DNA from: Clostridia bacterium
GTDB lineage: Bacteria > Bacillota_A > Clostridia > Christensenellales > Aristaeellaceae
NCBI GenBank assembly: GCA_017530275.1
Contig: JAFXMP010000111.1
Coordinates: 1 to 55,177 of the forward strand
Length of the DNA stretch: 55,177 nucleotides
Direction: 5' to 3'
The notes beneath the pieces are model-generated. The model had not been told where the DNA came from and made no database searches. It saw only the letters and a program-made list of their open reading frames with translations. Of the stretch, positions 1-8,138 are shown piece after piece. A program made the position numbers and the translations under genes. The first letter of the stretch is position 1; each line of letters starts with the position of its first letter.

Positions 1-1313
1 ACTGTTTTCAGGTGTGTGTGGGCGCTGAACTGATTGGAGAAGTCTCGGTGCGCACCCGTCCTGTGCCCCGCCGCATCGATGTGACCCAGGCCCCTTATCT
101 GGCTGTGGGCGACGGCGTGACAATGAATACGAAAGCGCTCCAGCAGGCGCTGGACGACAGCGGACCGGGGGAAGAGGTTTATATCCCCTCCGGCGTGTTC
201 CTCACTGGCGGGCTGCGCATGCACAGCGATATGAGCCTGTACCTGGAAGAAGGGGCGGTACTGCGCGGCACCGAGAATCCCGAGGATTACTTGCCCAAAA
301 TCCCCAGTCGCTTCGAGGGCGTGGAGCAGCAGTGTTATCAAAGTCTGCTGAACTTAGGCGCGCTGCACAGCGACGCGGGACCAAACTGCCACAACGTGCT
401 CATCCATGGACACGGCACGATCTGCGGCGGCGGCCAAACCCTGGCCCTGAACGTGATCGAACGGGAAAAGGTATTGCTTAAGGATTATATCGCTTCTCTT
501 GGCGATAAAGTAAAGGAATGTGAAAACGAGCACACCATCCCCGGCCGGGCCCGGGGGCGGTTGATCAACCTGAGCAACTGCGAGCACGTGCGCATTACCG
601 GCCTCACCCTCCAGAATGGGGCCAGCTGGAACGTGCATATGGTTTATTCCCGGGATGTCGTGACGGACCACTGTGTGTTCCGCTCGGAAGACGTGTGGAA
701 CGGCGACGGCTGGGACCCCGATTCCAGCGAGGACTGCACCCTGTTCGCCTGCGAATTTCACACCGGCGACGATTCCGTAGCCATCAAAAGCGGCAAGAAC
801 CCCGAGGGCAACCGCATAGGCCGCCCCACCCGCCGCGTCCGGGTTTTCGACTGCGTGAGTGAATACGGCTTAGGCGTCGCCATCGGCAGCGAAATGAGCG
901 GCGGCGTGGAGGACGTGCGCATCTGGGACTGCGATCTGCGCCATTCTCTGTACGGGATTCAGATCAAAGGCACTAAAAAGCGCGGCGGATACGTGCGAAA
1001 CGTGACCGTGCGGGATTCCGTGCTGCCTCGCTTCGTTGTCCAGGCTGTGCCCTACAACGACGACGGGGAAGGCTCCGATACCCCGCCGGAGTTCTCCGGC
1101 TTCCGCTGCGAACGGGTGCGCTTTACGGGCTGGGGCCGCAATTACTGGGAGAAGGAGGACCATCCCCTCGCCGTGATCGACCTGACCGGCTTCGACGTGC
1201 CTGGCTATGAGATACGCGACGCAGCCTTCGTGCACTGCGTATGCGAACGGGACGCAGAAATCAAATTGAACCATTGCCGCAATATCACCATCGATGTGGA
1301 AAAAACAGAATGA
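1..1313 (+). CDS. Glycoside hydrolase family 28 (polygalacturonase-like), 5' partial
   Basis: Right-handed beta-helix hydrolase of the GH28 family, expected to cleave galacturonosyl links in pectin or pectin oligomers. The reading frame is open to the window edge and residues before the first GTG (position 12) still look like family sequence, so the N-terminus lies outside. Counting from that GTG, the catalytic Asp motifs are visible: NGDGWDPDS (about 230-238) and TGDDSVAIKSG (251-261). The substrate-binding IQIKG lies near 316-320. The usual GHG motif before IGSEMSGG reads GLG (about 286-288), so the conserved His is Leu; activity may differ from classical polygalacturonases. The end of a preceding domain ('VRTRPVPRRIDV') suggests a fibronectin-like or linker segment upstream. 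The gene is followed after 18 bp by a MATE exporter on the same strand. Family call is firm; substrate is inference. Confidence 0.88.
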   Translation, partial: CFQVCVGAELIGEVSVRTRPVPRRIDVTQAPYLAVGDGVTMNTKALQQALDDSGPGEEVYIPSGVFLTGGLRMHSDMSLYLEEGAVLRGTENPEDYLPKIPSRFEGVEQQCYQSLLNLGALHSDAGPNCHNVLIHGHGTICGGGQTLALNVIEREKVLLKDYIASLGDKVKECENEHTIPGRARGRLINLSNCEHVRITGLTLQNGASWNVHMVYSRDVVTDHCVFRSEDVWNGDGWDPDSSEDCTLFACEFHTGDDSVAIKSGKNPEGNRIGRPTRRVRVFDCVSEYGLGVAIGSEMSGGVEDVRIWDCDLRHSLYGIQIKGTKKRGGYVRNVTVRDSVLPRFVVQAVPYNDDGEGSDTPPEFSGFRCERVRFTGWGRNYWEKEDHPLAVIDLTGFDVPGYEIRDAAFVHCVCERDAEIKLNHCRNITIDVEKTE

Positions 1314-1331
1314 CAAAGGAAACATCGCTCC

Positions 1332-2693
1332 ATGAGCAAAAAATGGTTTTCTGACCGGGAGTTTTACGGAAAGCTGATCAAGCTGACCCTGCCCATTTCC
1401 TTTCAAAGCCTGATGCTGGCTTCCGTGGCGGCGGGGGATGCCGTGATGCTGGGCCACATCGCCCAGGATTCCATGGCTGCGGTTTCCCTGGCCACCCAGG
1501 TGCAGTTCATTCAGAACATGATGCTCTCCGCCATTACCGGAGCGGGAGCCATCTTAGGGGCCCAGTACTGGGGCAAAAAAGACAAACGCACCATTCAGGA
1601 TATATTCAGCATGATGCTGCGTTTGTCCGCGGGCCTTTCCTTTGTGTTTTTCCTGGCCTGCGTGCTGTTTCCCCAATACCTGATGCTGGCCTTTACCCAC
1701 GAACAGCCGCTCATTGACATCGGCGCGGCGTATCTGCGCATCGCGGGCTGGTCTTACCTACTAACGGGCGTTTCCCAATGCTATCTGACGGTCATGAAGG
1801 TCACCGGTCACGCGGGGCCCTGCGCCTGGATCTCTTCCGGCGCGGTGGTGCTGAATATCGCCCTGAACGCCGTGTTCATTTTCGGCCTGGGGCCCATTCC
1901 CGCCATGGACGCGCAGGGCGCCGCCACGGCGACCCTCTGTGCCCGGGTGATCGAACTCATTCTGTGCGTGATCGTGTGCCAAGGCCGTGATTACGTGCGG
2001 CCCGATTTTAAGCGCTTCTTCTTCCGGGACCGCCTGCTTTCAGCGGACTTCCGCAAGTGCTGCCTGCCGCTGCTGGGCGGCGGTCTGTTCTGGGGCGTGG
2101 GCTTTACGGCTTATACCACCGTCATGGGCCATATGGGCGGCGACGCGGCGGCGGCCAATTCCGTGGCCGCTGTGGTGCGGGATCTGGTCTGCTGCGCCTG
2201 CAACGGCGTTGGCAGCGCGGGCGGCATCCTGGTGGGCAACGAATTGGGAGCGGGCCGGCTGGAAAAAGGAAAGCTGTATGGCGACCGGCTGGCAAAGATG
2301 TCCTTTGTCATCGGTTTCGCCTCCACCCTGCTCATGCTGGCCCTCACTCCCCTGGTGGTGAGCGGCATGACCATGACCGACGAAGCGCGCCAGTATCTGA
2401 CCGGCATGATGATCATTATGGCGGTGTACATGATCGGGCGCTCGGCCAACACTGTGATCATCAACGGGATTTTTGCCGCCGGGGGCGATACCCTGTTCGA
2501 TGTATACAGCCTGGCCGTGTGCATGTGGGGCCTGGCTCTGCCCCTGGCCTTTGCCGGGGCTTTCTGGTTCCATTGGCCCGTACTGGCTGTGTACGCCTGC
2601 ACCTGCCTGGACGAAGTTGGAAAAATCCCTTGGGTGATGTATCATTACCGGAAATACAAATGGGTGAAGGATCTGACAAGAGAAAGGAATTAG
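1332..2693 (+). CDS. MATE family efflux transporter
   Basis: Multidrug and toxin extrusion family membrane transporter of 453 residues, the usual length, with about 12 hydrophobic segments in two similar halves. It would export cationic or other small compounds using a Na+ or H+ gradient. Family-like features include the N-terminal LTLPISFQSLMLA, the early MLGHIAQDSMAAVSLATQ and the mid-protein GAGAILGAQYWGKKD. The ATG lies 18 bp after the GH28 stop and the M18 aminopeptidase starts 17 bp after its end, so the three genes are probably one transcription unit. Substrate is not predictable from the sequence. A second, distinct MATE protein lies at 49.2-50.6 kb. Confidence 0.9.
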   Translation: MSKKWFSDREFYGKLIKLTLPISFQSLMLASVAAGDAVMLGHIAQDSMAAVSLATQVQFIQNMMLSAITGAGAILGAQYWGKKDKRTIQDIFSMMLRLSAGLSFVFFLACVLFPQYLMLAFTHEQPLIDIGAAYLRIAGWSYLLTGVSQCYLTVMKVTGHAGPCAWISSGAVVLNIALNAVFIFGLGPIPAMDAQGAATATLCARVIELILCVIVCQGRDYVRPDFKRFFFRDRLLSADFRKCCLPLLGGGLFWGVGFTAYTTVMGHMGGDAAAANSVAAVVRDLVCCACNGVGSAGGILVGNELGAGRLEKGKLYGDRLAKMSFVIGFASTLLMLALTPLVVSGMTMTDEARQYLTGMMIIMAVYMIGRSANTVIINGIFAAGGDTLFDVYSLAVCMWGLALPLAFAGAFWFHWPVLAVYACTCLDEVGKIPWVMYHYRKYKWVKDLTRERN

Positions 2694-2710
2694 AATTGGG
2701 AGGTTTACCT

Positions 2711-4015
2711 ATGGAAGAGAATTATGTACAAAAGCTGATTGACTTCATCGGCCAAAGCCCCACCTGCTACCACGCCATCGATTCCATTCGGCGAGAATTC
2801 AGCGATTATACCTTGCTCAGCGAGGGAGAAAAATGGAGCCTTCAGCCGGGCGGCAAATACTGTGTGATCCGCAGCGGCAGCAGCATCATCGCTTTCACCC
2901 TGCCGGAAAGGCCGTTCACAGGCTTTCAGCTCATCGCCAGCCACGCCGATTCCCCCTGCTTCAAGATCAAGGAAAACGCCGAAGTGGTGGTAAAGGACAA
3001 ATATGTACAGCTGGATACGGAACGCTACGGCGGCATGATCATGTCCAGCTGGTTTGACCGGCCTCTGTCCATCGCGGGCCGCGCCCTGGTGCGCACAGAA
3101 ACGGGCGTTGCTTCCGTGCTGGTGAACCTGGGCCGGGATATGTGCGTGATCCCCAACGTAGCCATCCACATGAACCGGGAAGTGAACAACGGCTACAAGT
3201 ACAACCCGGCGGTGGATCTGTATCCCCTGTGGGGGTCTGCGGACGCCAAAAACACCTTCCGCGTGGAAATCGCCCGGGCGGCGGGGGTGGAAGAAAAGGA
3301 CCTGCTGGGAGCCGACCTGTTCCTCTACAACCGCATGGCGGGCCGGGTATGGGGCGTAAAGGAAGAATTTCTGTCCGCACCCCGGTTGGACGACCTGGAA
3401 TGCGCCTTCGCCTCCGTGGAAGCCCTGAAAGCGGCCAAGCCCGGCAGCCACGCCAACATATGCTGCGTGTTCGATAACGAGGAGGTGGGCAGCACCACCA
3501 AGCAGGGCGCGGATTCCACCTTCCTTTTTGACGTGCTGCGCCGCATCGTACTGGCCCTGGGCCGTCCGGAGGAAGACTATTATACCCTGCTTGCGAACAG
3601 CTTCATGCTGTCCGCCGACAACGCCCACGCCGTGCACCCCAACCACCCGGAATATTCCGATCCGCTGAACCAGACCGAAATGAACAAGGGTATCGTGGTC
3701 AAGTTCAACGCCAACCAGAAATACACCACCGACGGGGTCAGCGAAGCGGTATTTCATCATATCTGCGAAAAGGCGGGCGTGCCGGTGCAGCACTACGCCA
3801 ACCGGTCCGACCTGGCGGGGGGCGGCACCCTGGGCAATATTTCCGGCAGGCACGTGTCCGTCAATACCCTGGATATCGGCCTGGCCCAGCTGGCCATGCA
3901 CAGCAGCTATGAAACCGCCGGGACCAGGGACGTGGCTTATATGGTGAACGGCATGCGGGCTTTTTATGAAACCGAAATCAGCAGCTTAGGAAACGGCGCT
4001 TACGCTTTGGAATAG
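2711..4015 (+). CDS. apeB: M18 family aminopeptidase
   Basis: Cytoplasmic dizinc aminopeptidase of the M18 family (aspartyl aminopeptidase type), 434 residues, which removes N-terminal, often acidic, residues from peptides. Expected metal and catalytic segments are present in order: ASHADSPCFK, RLDDLECAF, FDNEEVGS, LSADNAHAVHP and the C-terminal GGGTLGNIS. The ATG at 2711 is preceded by GGGAGG about 9 bp upstream. The open frame runs further upstream, but only as out-of-frame overlap with the MATE gene, so this start is preferred. It is the last gene of the GH28-MATE-M18 run and is followed by a hairpin terminator. The symbol follows common usage for clostridial M18 enzymes and is less certain than the family. 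Confidence 0.9.
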   Translation: MEENYVQKLIDFIGQSPTCYHAIDSIRREFSDYTLLSEGEKWSLQPGGKYCVIRSGSSIIAFTLPERPFTGFQLIASHADSPCFKIKENAEVVVKDKYVQLDTERYGGMIMSSWFDRPLSIAGRALVRTETGVASVLVNLGRDMCVIPNVAIHMNREVNNGYKYNPAVDLYPLWGSADAKNTFRVEIARAAGVEEKDLLGADLFLYNRMAGRVWGVKEEFLSAPRLDDLECAFASVEALKAAKPGSHANICCVFDNEEVGSTTKQGADSTFLFDVLRRIVLALGRPEEDYYTLLANSFMLSADNAHAVHPNHPEYSDPLNQTEMNKGIVVKFNANQKYTTDGVSEAVFHHICEKAGVPVQHYANRSDLAGGGTLGNISGRHVSVNTLDIGLAQLAMHSSYETAGTRDVAYMVNGMRAFYETEISSLGNGAYALE

Positions 4016-4031
4016 AAATACAATAAAACAG

Positions 4032-4068
4032 CGCCCGTCAGCCGAAACAAATTGGCTGGCGGGCGTTT
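4032..4068. terminator. Intrinsic terminator between convergent genes
   Basis: A 12-bp stem (CGCCCGTCAGCC pairing with GGCTGGCGGGCG) with a 10-nt loop, followed by TTT. It lies 16 bp after the M18 stop and just before the 3' end of the convergent fRMsr-MsrA gene. A-rich sequence on the left side means it could also serve the minus strand. Confidence 0.75.
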
Positions 4069-4085
4069 CACACAAAAAATTGGGA

Positions 4086-5024
4086 TCAGTCAAAATGAAT
4101 ATGGCAGTAACCGTCCGGATGCTTTTCCAAGTATTTCTGATGATACTCTTCCGCCGGATAAAAGTTTTGTAAGGGTTGATTTTCCACAGCGATCGGCCGG
4201 TCATAGCGGCGGGACAGGTCATTCAGGGCGGCAGTGACAGCGGGGGCGTCAGCGGGGTCCGTATAGTAGATGCCGGTGCGGTATTGGACGCCGGAATCCT
4301 CTCCCTGGTGATTGACGGCGGTGGGATCGATGACCTGGAAATAACGCTCCAGCAATTCCCGCAGGGGCAGCCGGGCGGGATCGTATACCACCCGCACGGT
4401 TTCCGCGTGGCCCGCCCCGTGCTTCACCTGCTCGTAGGAAGGATCGGGAGAGGGCCCGTTGGCGTAGCCCACTTCCGTTTCGATCACGCCATCCATCAGG
4501 TCGAAATATTTCTGGCAGCCCCAGAAGCAGCCGCCCGCCAGATAAACGGTTTTTTCCAAGGGCGTCAGTCCTTTCATGGCTTTTTCTATGATGTGGGCGA
4601 AGGATTCCAGGCCCTGACGGTCCTGATCGGTAAAGCGGCCTAAAAGGGGGCTGTCGATATCCAGCACGGCAGCGGGCTGGCCCCGCCTGTCCCTTAGCGG
4701 GATCACGATTTCGGACTGGGAAGCGCTGTCACACGCGATATGCCCGGGAAAGGCGTGCACGTCCGGCACCAGCATGGTGCTGTTTTCCCGCAGGGCCGCG
4801 CCGCATACGCCCTTTTCCCGGGGGATACGGATGCAGGCCACTTTGCCCTGGAAGGGCCCCAGCACCAAGTCGGGGCCATCGACGGTATAGAAACCTGCCC
4901 AGTTGATATCCGGCAGCATCTCCCACAGCAGGGCGGAAGCATTGGCAAACAGGGCCACATACCATCCTTCCGCCTGGGCCAGAGCCTCCATTTGCTCATT
5001 CAGCAAGGCGTAATCCACGGTCAT
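4086..5024 (-). CDS. Fusion of free-methionine-(R)-sulfoxide reductase (GAF) and MsrA
   Basis: A 312-residue protein joining two methionine sulfoxide repair enzymes. Residues 1 to about 150 are a GAF-type fRMsr domain with its three characteristic cysteines visible at about 64 (VACIRIP), 74 (GVCGAA) and 98 (HIACDS); this enzyme reduces the R epimer of free methionine sulfoxide. Residues from about 157 are MsrA, with the catalytic Cys166 in GGCFWGCQKYFD and the typical HQGEDSGVQYRT and YPAEEYHQKYLEK segments; MsrA reduces the S epimer. Together the chain could repair both epimers of free Met-SO. MsrA is more often fused to MsrB, which is not in the window. Both domains look full length, and the join is in frame with no sign of sequencing error. 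The start overlaps the upstream isomerase stop by 4 bp (ATGA), so translation is probably coupled. Confidence 0.9.
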   Translation of the reverse strand: MTVDYALLNEQMEALAQAEGWYVALFANASALLWEMLPDINWAGFYTVDGPDLVLGPFQGKVACIRIPREKGVCGAALRENSTMLVPDVHAFPGHIACDSASQSEIVIPLRDRRGQPAAVLDIDSPLLGRFTDQDRQGLESFAHIIEKAMKGLTPLEKTVYLAGGCFWGCQKYFDLMDGVIETEVGYANGPSPDPSYEQVKHGAGHAETVRVVYDPARLPLRELLERYFQVIDPTAVNHQGEDSGVQYRTGIYYTDPADAPAVTAALNDLSRRYDRPIAVENQPLQNFYPAEEYHQKYLEKHPDGYCHIHFD

Positions 5025-5938
5025 TCCCCCATTCCCGCCTTTTGGGCGAACAGTTTGCCCGTTTGGGCGATCAGCCGCAGCACCTCCGGGGCCAATTCCG
5101 GGTGAAATACTTTGATGGCCCCGTGGGTCTCAAAGCACAGCGCCCCTTGATAGCCTATGATCCGCAGGCCCTCAATAAACCGATCCCAGTCCAGGATGCC
5201 CATGTAGGGAGCCACATGCTGATCGTCCCAGCCGTTGTTGTCATGGATGTGGAAGGCCTTAATGCGGCTGCCCAGCAGCACCATCACGTCCCGGATGTCT
5301 TTGCTCACCAGCAAAGCGTGGCCCGTGTCCAGGCAAAAGCCGAACAGCGCTTCCCCCGCCCGTTCGTTCAGCGCGTCCACATAGCGGCAGGCGGTTTCAA
5401 AATCCGAGCAGCAGGCGGCATAGATTTTGCCCCGATGGCGGGTGAACATGTTTTCGAGCAGGATGGTCACCCCGTATTTTTTCGCAGCGGGAATCAAGCG
5501 GGTGTAGCGGTCCATATTCAACGCCCATTCCTCTTCCTGGGTCATGGCCTGATCGTACCCGTTGAAAAAGGGATGGATCACCAGCCGGGAACAGCCGATA
5601 TATTGGCAGGCCGCCAGGGTTTTTCCCATCACCCGCATCAGGTATTCGTTATATTCGTCCTCCCCGGCCAGGCAGGAAGGAAACGGGGCGTGAGCCTGGT
5701 AATTGCAAATGCCGTATTTTTCTGCCGCGTCCCGGAAAGGACGGAAATACTGGAGCATTTCTTCCCCTTCCGCTTCAAATGCAGCCGGACGACGTTTGTT
5801 TCTGATATCCTGGTAGGACATCAATTCGTCCAGGTTCGCGTCCACCGCTTGGAAGCCCGCTTCTTTGATTGCCCGGTACGCGCCGTCGATGCCGTAAAGG
5901 GAAGTCAGGACGCCGGTCTGTACGCCGATCATAGCCAT
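5021..5938 (-). CDS. Sugar phosphate isomerase/epimerase (xylose isomerase-like TIM barrel)
   Basis: A 305-residue protein of the AP-endonuclease-2/xylose-isomerase-like TIM-barrel superfamily. Metal-ligand positions are recognisable: LLENM mid-protein, GFCLDTGHALL, AFHIHDNNGWDDQH and the late LCFETHG. Such proteins isomerise or epimerise sugars or sugar acids in the cytoplasm; the exact substrate cannot be read here. Its ATG overlaps the stop of the upstream M48 protease gene by one base (TAATG), and its own stop overlaps the fRMsr-MsrA start, so the three genes form a tightly coupled operon. It was not assigned to the DNA-repair endonuclease IV branch because its DNN/DTGHA pattern fits the sugar isomerase branch. 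Confidence 0.85.
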   Translation of the reverse strand: MAMIGVQTGVLTSLYGIDGAYRAIKEAGFQAVDANLDELMSYQDIRNKRRPAAFEAEGEEMLQYFRPFRDAAEKYGICNYQAHAPFPSCLAGEDEYNEYLMRVMGKTLAACQYIGCSRLVIHPFFNGYDQAMTQEEEWALNMDRYTRLIPAAKKYGVTILLENMFTRHRGKIYAACCSDFETACRYVDALNERAGEALFGFCLDTGHALLVSKDIRDVMVLLGSRIKAFHIHDNNGWDDQHVAPYMGILDWDRFIEGLRIIGYQGALCFETHGAIKVFHPELAPEVLRLIAQTGKLFAQKAGMGE

Positions 5939-7164
5939 TACGCTTTTCCTCCAATCTTTTCAATGGCCACAATGCGCTGGCTTAAGGTGGGATGGGAATA
6001 CTGCAGTTTCACCAGCAGGGGAGAGGGGGCCAGTTCCCCAAAGTTTTCTCTTGTCAGCTTTTTCAGGGCCGAAATCAGCGCTTCGCCGTAGCCCTCCTGC
6101 ACGGCCTGGGCGTCCGCCCGGTATTCCGCTCGGCGGGACTGCCAATTCGCCAGCAGGCCGAACAGCGGGGCGATCAGGGCGAATTCCACGCTCATGATCA
6201 GGAACAGTGCAAAGCCGTAATTCACTTTTGAAAAGCCGAAAGCCGTGAAGATTTCCGGCGTGCGCAGGGTCAGCCAGGCCAGCACGCCTAAGATCAGCAT
6301 CTGCGCGAAGGTCAGGATCTGGTTTTTCAGGGTGTCCTTGTGCAGGCCGTGGCCCAGCTCATGGGCGAAAACCGCGCAGATTTCATCCGCCGTCATGGCC
6401 TGCACCAAGGTATCGTACAGCACGATGGTTTTCATTTTGCCAAAGCCCGTGAAATAGGCGTTGGACTTGGTGGAACGCCGGGAAGCGTCCATCACCTGAA
6501 TGGCCCGTACCTTGAACCCGTGCTTTTCCAAAAGGCCGGTCAGCTTTTCTTTCAGTTCGCCGTCCTCCAGGGGCGTGAACTTGTTGAAAATTTTGCTGAA
6601 AAAGGGATACAGGAAGGAAATGCCCAGGATCAGCAGCGTCATGGCCCCGGCAAACACTACGATCAGCCAGTCGCCCAGCCACTGGTGCGCTCCCAGCAGC
6701 AGGGACCCCACCGCCGTCATCAGCACAAGGCTGATCAGCAGCCCCTTCAACTGATCCAGCCAGAAGGTTTTCTTTGTGGACCGATTGAAACCGTACTTTT
6801 CCTCAATGCCCATGGTATCATAGTATTCAAAGGGCAGATTGGCCAGCCCCGCCGCGGCGGACAGCAGCAGCACGGCCAGCATCTGCAGGAAGGGCGTATC
6901 GGGAAACAGCCGGGCGAAAGCGGCGTACAGATTGGGCAGGATCAGGATGAGGTCCATGATAAAGCCCGCCGCGGCGGTGAACGCTCCCAAGCGGCACTTT
7001 TCCCCGTGATAGGCCCGCCACTTTTTGTAGGTGTCCGGGTCGTACACGTCCATCACGTTCAGGGGGATGGGATTTCGGGCCGACCGCCATTCGATCAGCT
7101 TGAGCAGCGTGTGGTACAGAAATACGATGAACAGGATCACGATGGTCAGGGTTTTGAACTGCAT
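5938..7164 (-). CDS. M48 family (Ste24/CAAX-like) metalloprotease
   Basis: Integral-membrane zinc protease of 408 residues, resembling Ste24p-type CAAX proteases. Hydrophobic segments lie near residues 5-21, 60-82, 92-110, 140-187 and 285-340. The zinc motif HELGH is at 268-272 and the third ligand Glu is in EYRAD (about 347). In bacteria such proteins are linked to membrane protein quality control; a prenylated substrate is unlikely. The ATG at 7164 is preceded by GGAAAGGAG at about 8 bp. The frame stays open to 7359, but that extension would translate a dispersed hairpin repeat, lies upstream of the predicted promoter and is rejected. First gene of the operon with the isomerase and fRMsr-MsrA. 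Confidence 0.9.
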   Translation of the reverse strand: MQFKTLTIVILFIVFLYHTLLKLIEWRSARNPIPLNVMDVYDPDTYKKWRAYHGEKCRLGAFTAAAGFIMDLILILPNLYAAFARLFPDTPFLQMLAVLLLSAAAGLANLPFEYYDTMGIEEKYGFNRSTKKTFWLDQLKGLLISLVLMTAVGSLLLGAHQWLGDWLIVVFAGAMTLLILGISFLYPFFSKIFNKFTPLEDGELKEKLTGLLEKHGFKVRAIQVMDASRRSTKSNAYFTGFGKMKTIVLYDTLVQAMTADEICAVFAHELGHGLHKDTLKNQILTFAQMLILGVLAWLTLRTPEIFTAFGFSKVNYGFALFLIMSVEFALIAPLFGLLANWQSRRAEYRADAQAVQEGYGEALISALKKLTRENFGELAPSPLLVKLQYSHPTLSQRIVAIEKIGGKA

Positions 7165-7225
7165 GCGCGTCTCCTTTCCAGCCGCCTGTAAAGCGGGTGT
7201 TTTCCTTTTGTTTTTTTCCTCCAAA

Positions 7226-7254
7226 AGGGTATCACAATCGGCAGATGCTGTCAA
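7226..7254 (-). promoter_or_regulatory. Candidate sigma-A promoter for the M48 operon
   Basis: Read on the minus strand: TTGACA (7254-7249), a 17-bp spacer and TACCCT (7231-7226). The -35 is perfect and the -10 is weak. It sits about 60 bp upstream of the M48 ATG and downstream of the hairpin repeat. Confidence 0.6.
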
Positions 7255-7289
7255 CCGCAGCGCGACGGACCAATGGGGGAACGTTGTCT

Positions 7290-7355
7290 TATGGTTTTCT
7301 TGGAAAGGGGGCTGGGGGAAACCATTCTTTTGCCTCAAAAGAATGGTTTCCCCCA
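7290..7355 (+). repeat. Dispersed hairpin repeat, copy 1
   Basis: Unit made of a left flank (ATGGTTTTCTTGGAAAGG, ending in a G-run) and a perfect 21-bp stem with a 3-nt CCT loop at 7311-7355; the arm begins CTGGGGGAAACCATTC. Related copies lie at 41696-41759 (inverted), 41803-41868 and 48171-48236. It lies between the M48 gene start and the TetR gene end. No run of T follows the stem on the plus strand, so a simple terminator role is not supported. Confidence 0.85.
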
Positions 7356-7367
7356 GCAAAACTCAAG

Positions 7368-7949
7368 TCATTCCAAGTCCGTCAGGCTGCCCCGCCGGAT
7401 CATGCGGTCGGCCAGCTCGGCCATTTCCTCCGCCGGTTCGGGGCAGTCCCGGTTCACCCAGGCGCGGATCAGCCCGGCGCAGCCGAACACCACGAAGCTG
7501 TAATGGTAGTCAAAGGCGTCTTCATCCTGGCCTTTGCGCAGGGCCAGCCAGGCGCCGCGGCATTTTTCCCTTACCACCTCGTTCAGCCGGTGCAGGAAAT
7601 TCATATCTCCATTGGCGCTGAGCAGTACCCGGCACACTTCCTGGTTTTCCTGAATAAAGGTGAACAGGTCCAGCAGCATGGGCTTGGTCTGCGCGGCGAG
7701 GGCTTCTCCCTCATGCCGCTCCATGATGGCGTCCAGGGATACGAACAGGCTGTCCTCGATTTTCTCCAGCATGTCGAAAATATCCTTATAATACAGGTAA
7801 AAGGTGCCCCGGTTCATGTCCGCCAGGTCCGTCAGTTCCTTCACCGTGATCTCCTTGGCCTGCTTTTCCTGCAAAAGCTGGGTCAGGGCCTGAGTGAGCA
7901 GCTTTTTGGTGCGGCGCACCCGCCTGTCTTCCTTTTTTTCCTGCTCCAT
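7368..7949 (-). CDS. TetR/AcrR family transcriptional regulator
   Basis: A 193-residue one-component repressor. The N-terminal HTH is clear (about residues 14-58: TKKLLTQALTQLLQ, ITVKELTDLADMNRGTFYLYYKD). The remainder is helical and fits the ligand-binding C-terminal domain of the TetR_C_7-like group (KPMLLDLFTFIQEN, LLSANGDMNFLHRL). It is divergently transcribed from an MMPL/RND exporter 189 bp away. This is the classic layout for a repressor that controls a pump, and two inverted GCATYGTTGAGAAAG elements in the shared intergenic space are its likely binding sites. Ligand unknown. Confidence 0.9.
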   Translation of the reverse strand: MEQEKKEDRRVRRTKKLLTQALTQLLQEKQAKEITVKELTDLADMNRGTFYLYYKDIFDMLEKIEDSLFVSLDAIMERHEGEALAAQTKPMLLDLFTFIQENQEVCRVLLSANGDMNFLHRLNEVVREKCRGAWLALRKGQDEDAFDYHYSFVVFGCAGLIRAWVNRDCPEPAEEMAELADRMIRRGSLTDLE

Positions 7950-7964
7950 GGGTTTTTATGCCTT

Positions 7965-8101
7965 CTTTCTCAACAATGCAGCGCATATATGTTGAATAAC
8001 AGCCGCAATTCCCCCGCGATGCTGTTTAACGGACGATCAATAATCAAATTAACTATTGCTTTTCGTCACGAGATATATTATAATACGCATCGTTGAGAAA
8101 G
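7965..8101. promoter_or_regulatory. Paired inverted elements, probable TetR operator region
   Basis: GCATTGTTGAGAAAG reads on the minus strand at 7979-7965 and GCATCGTTGAGAAAG on the plus strand at 8087-8101 (14 of 15 identical, inverted). One lies just upstream of the tetR start; the other lies just downstream of the exporter -10. The plus copy also forms the small dyad GTTGA-N5-TCAAC (8092-8106). Placement fits operators that repress both divergent genes; binding itself is inferred. Confidence 0.5.
8056..8084 (+). promoter_or_regulatory. Sigma-A promoter for the MMPL exporter
   Basis: TTGCTT (8056-8061), a 17-bp spacer and a perfect TATAAT (8079-8084), 55 bp upstream of the GTG start. A candidate TetR site covers the expected transcription start. 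Confidence 0.75.
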
Positions 8102-8138
8102 TCAACACAATGTCCTGTAATTTGAAGGAGGAACCAAT

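Noticed and set aside
2057..2710. Open frame extending the M18 aminopeptidase upstream by 218 codons
   Set aside because: It overlaps the MATE gene in another frame and has no family sequence; the ATG at 2711 has a good ribosome site.
7165..7359. N-terminal extension of the M48 protease
   Set aside because: It would translate the hairpin repeat and lies upstream of the predicted promoter; ATG 7164 has a strong ribosome site.
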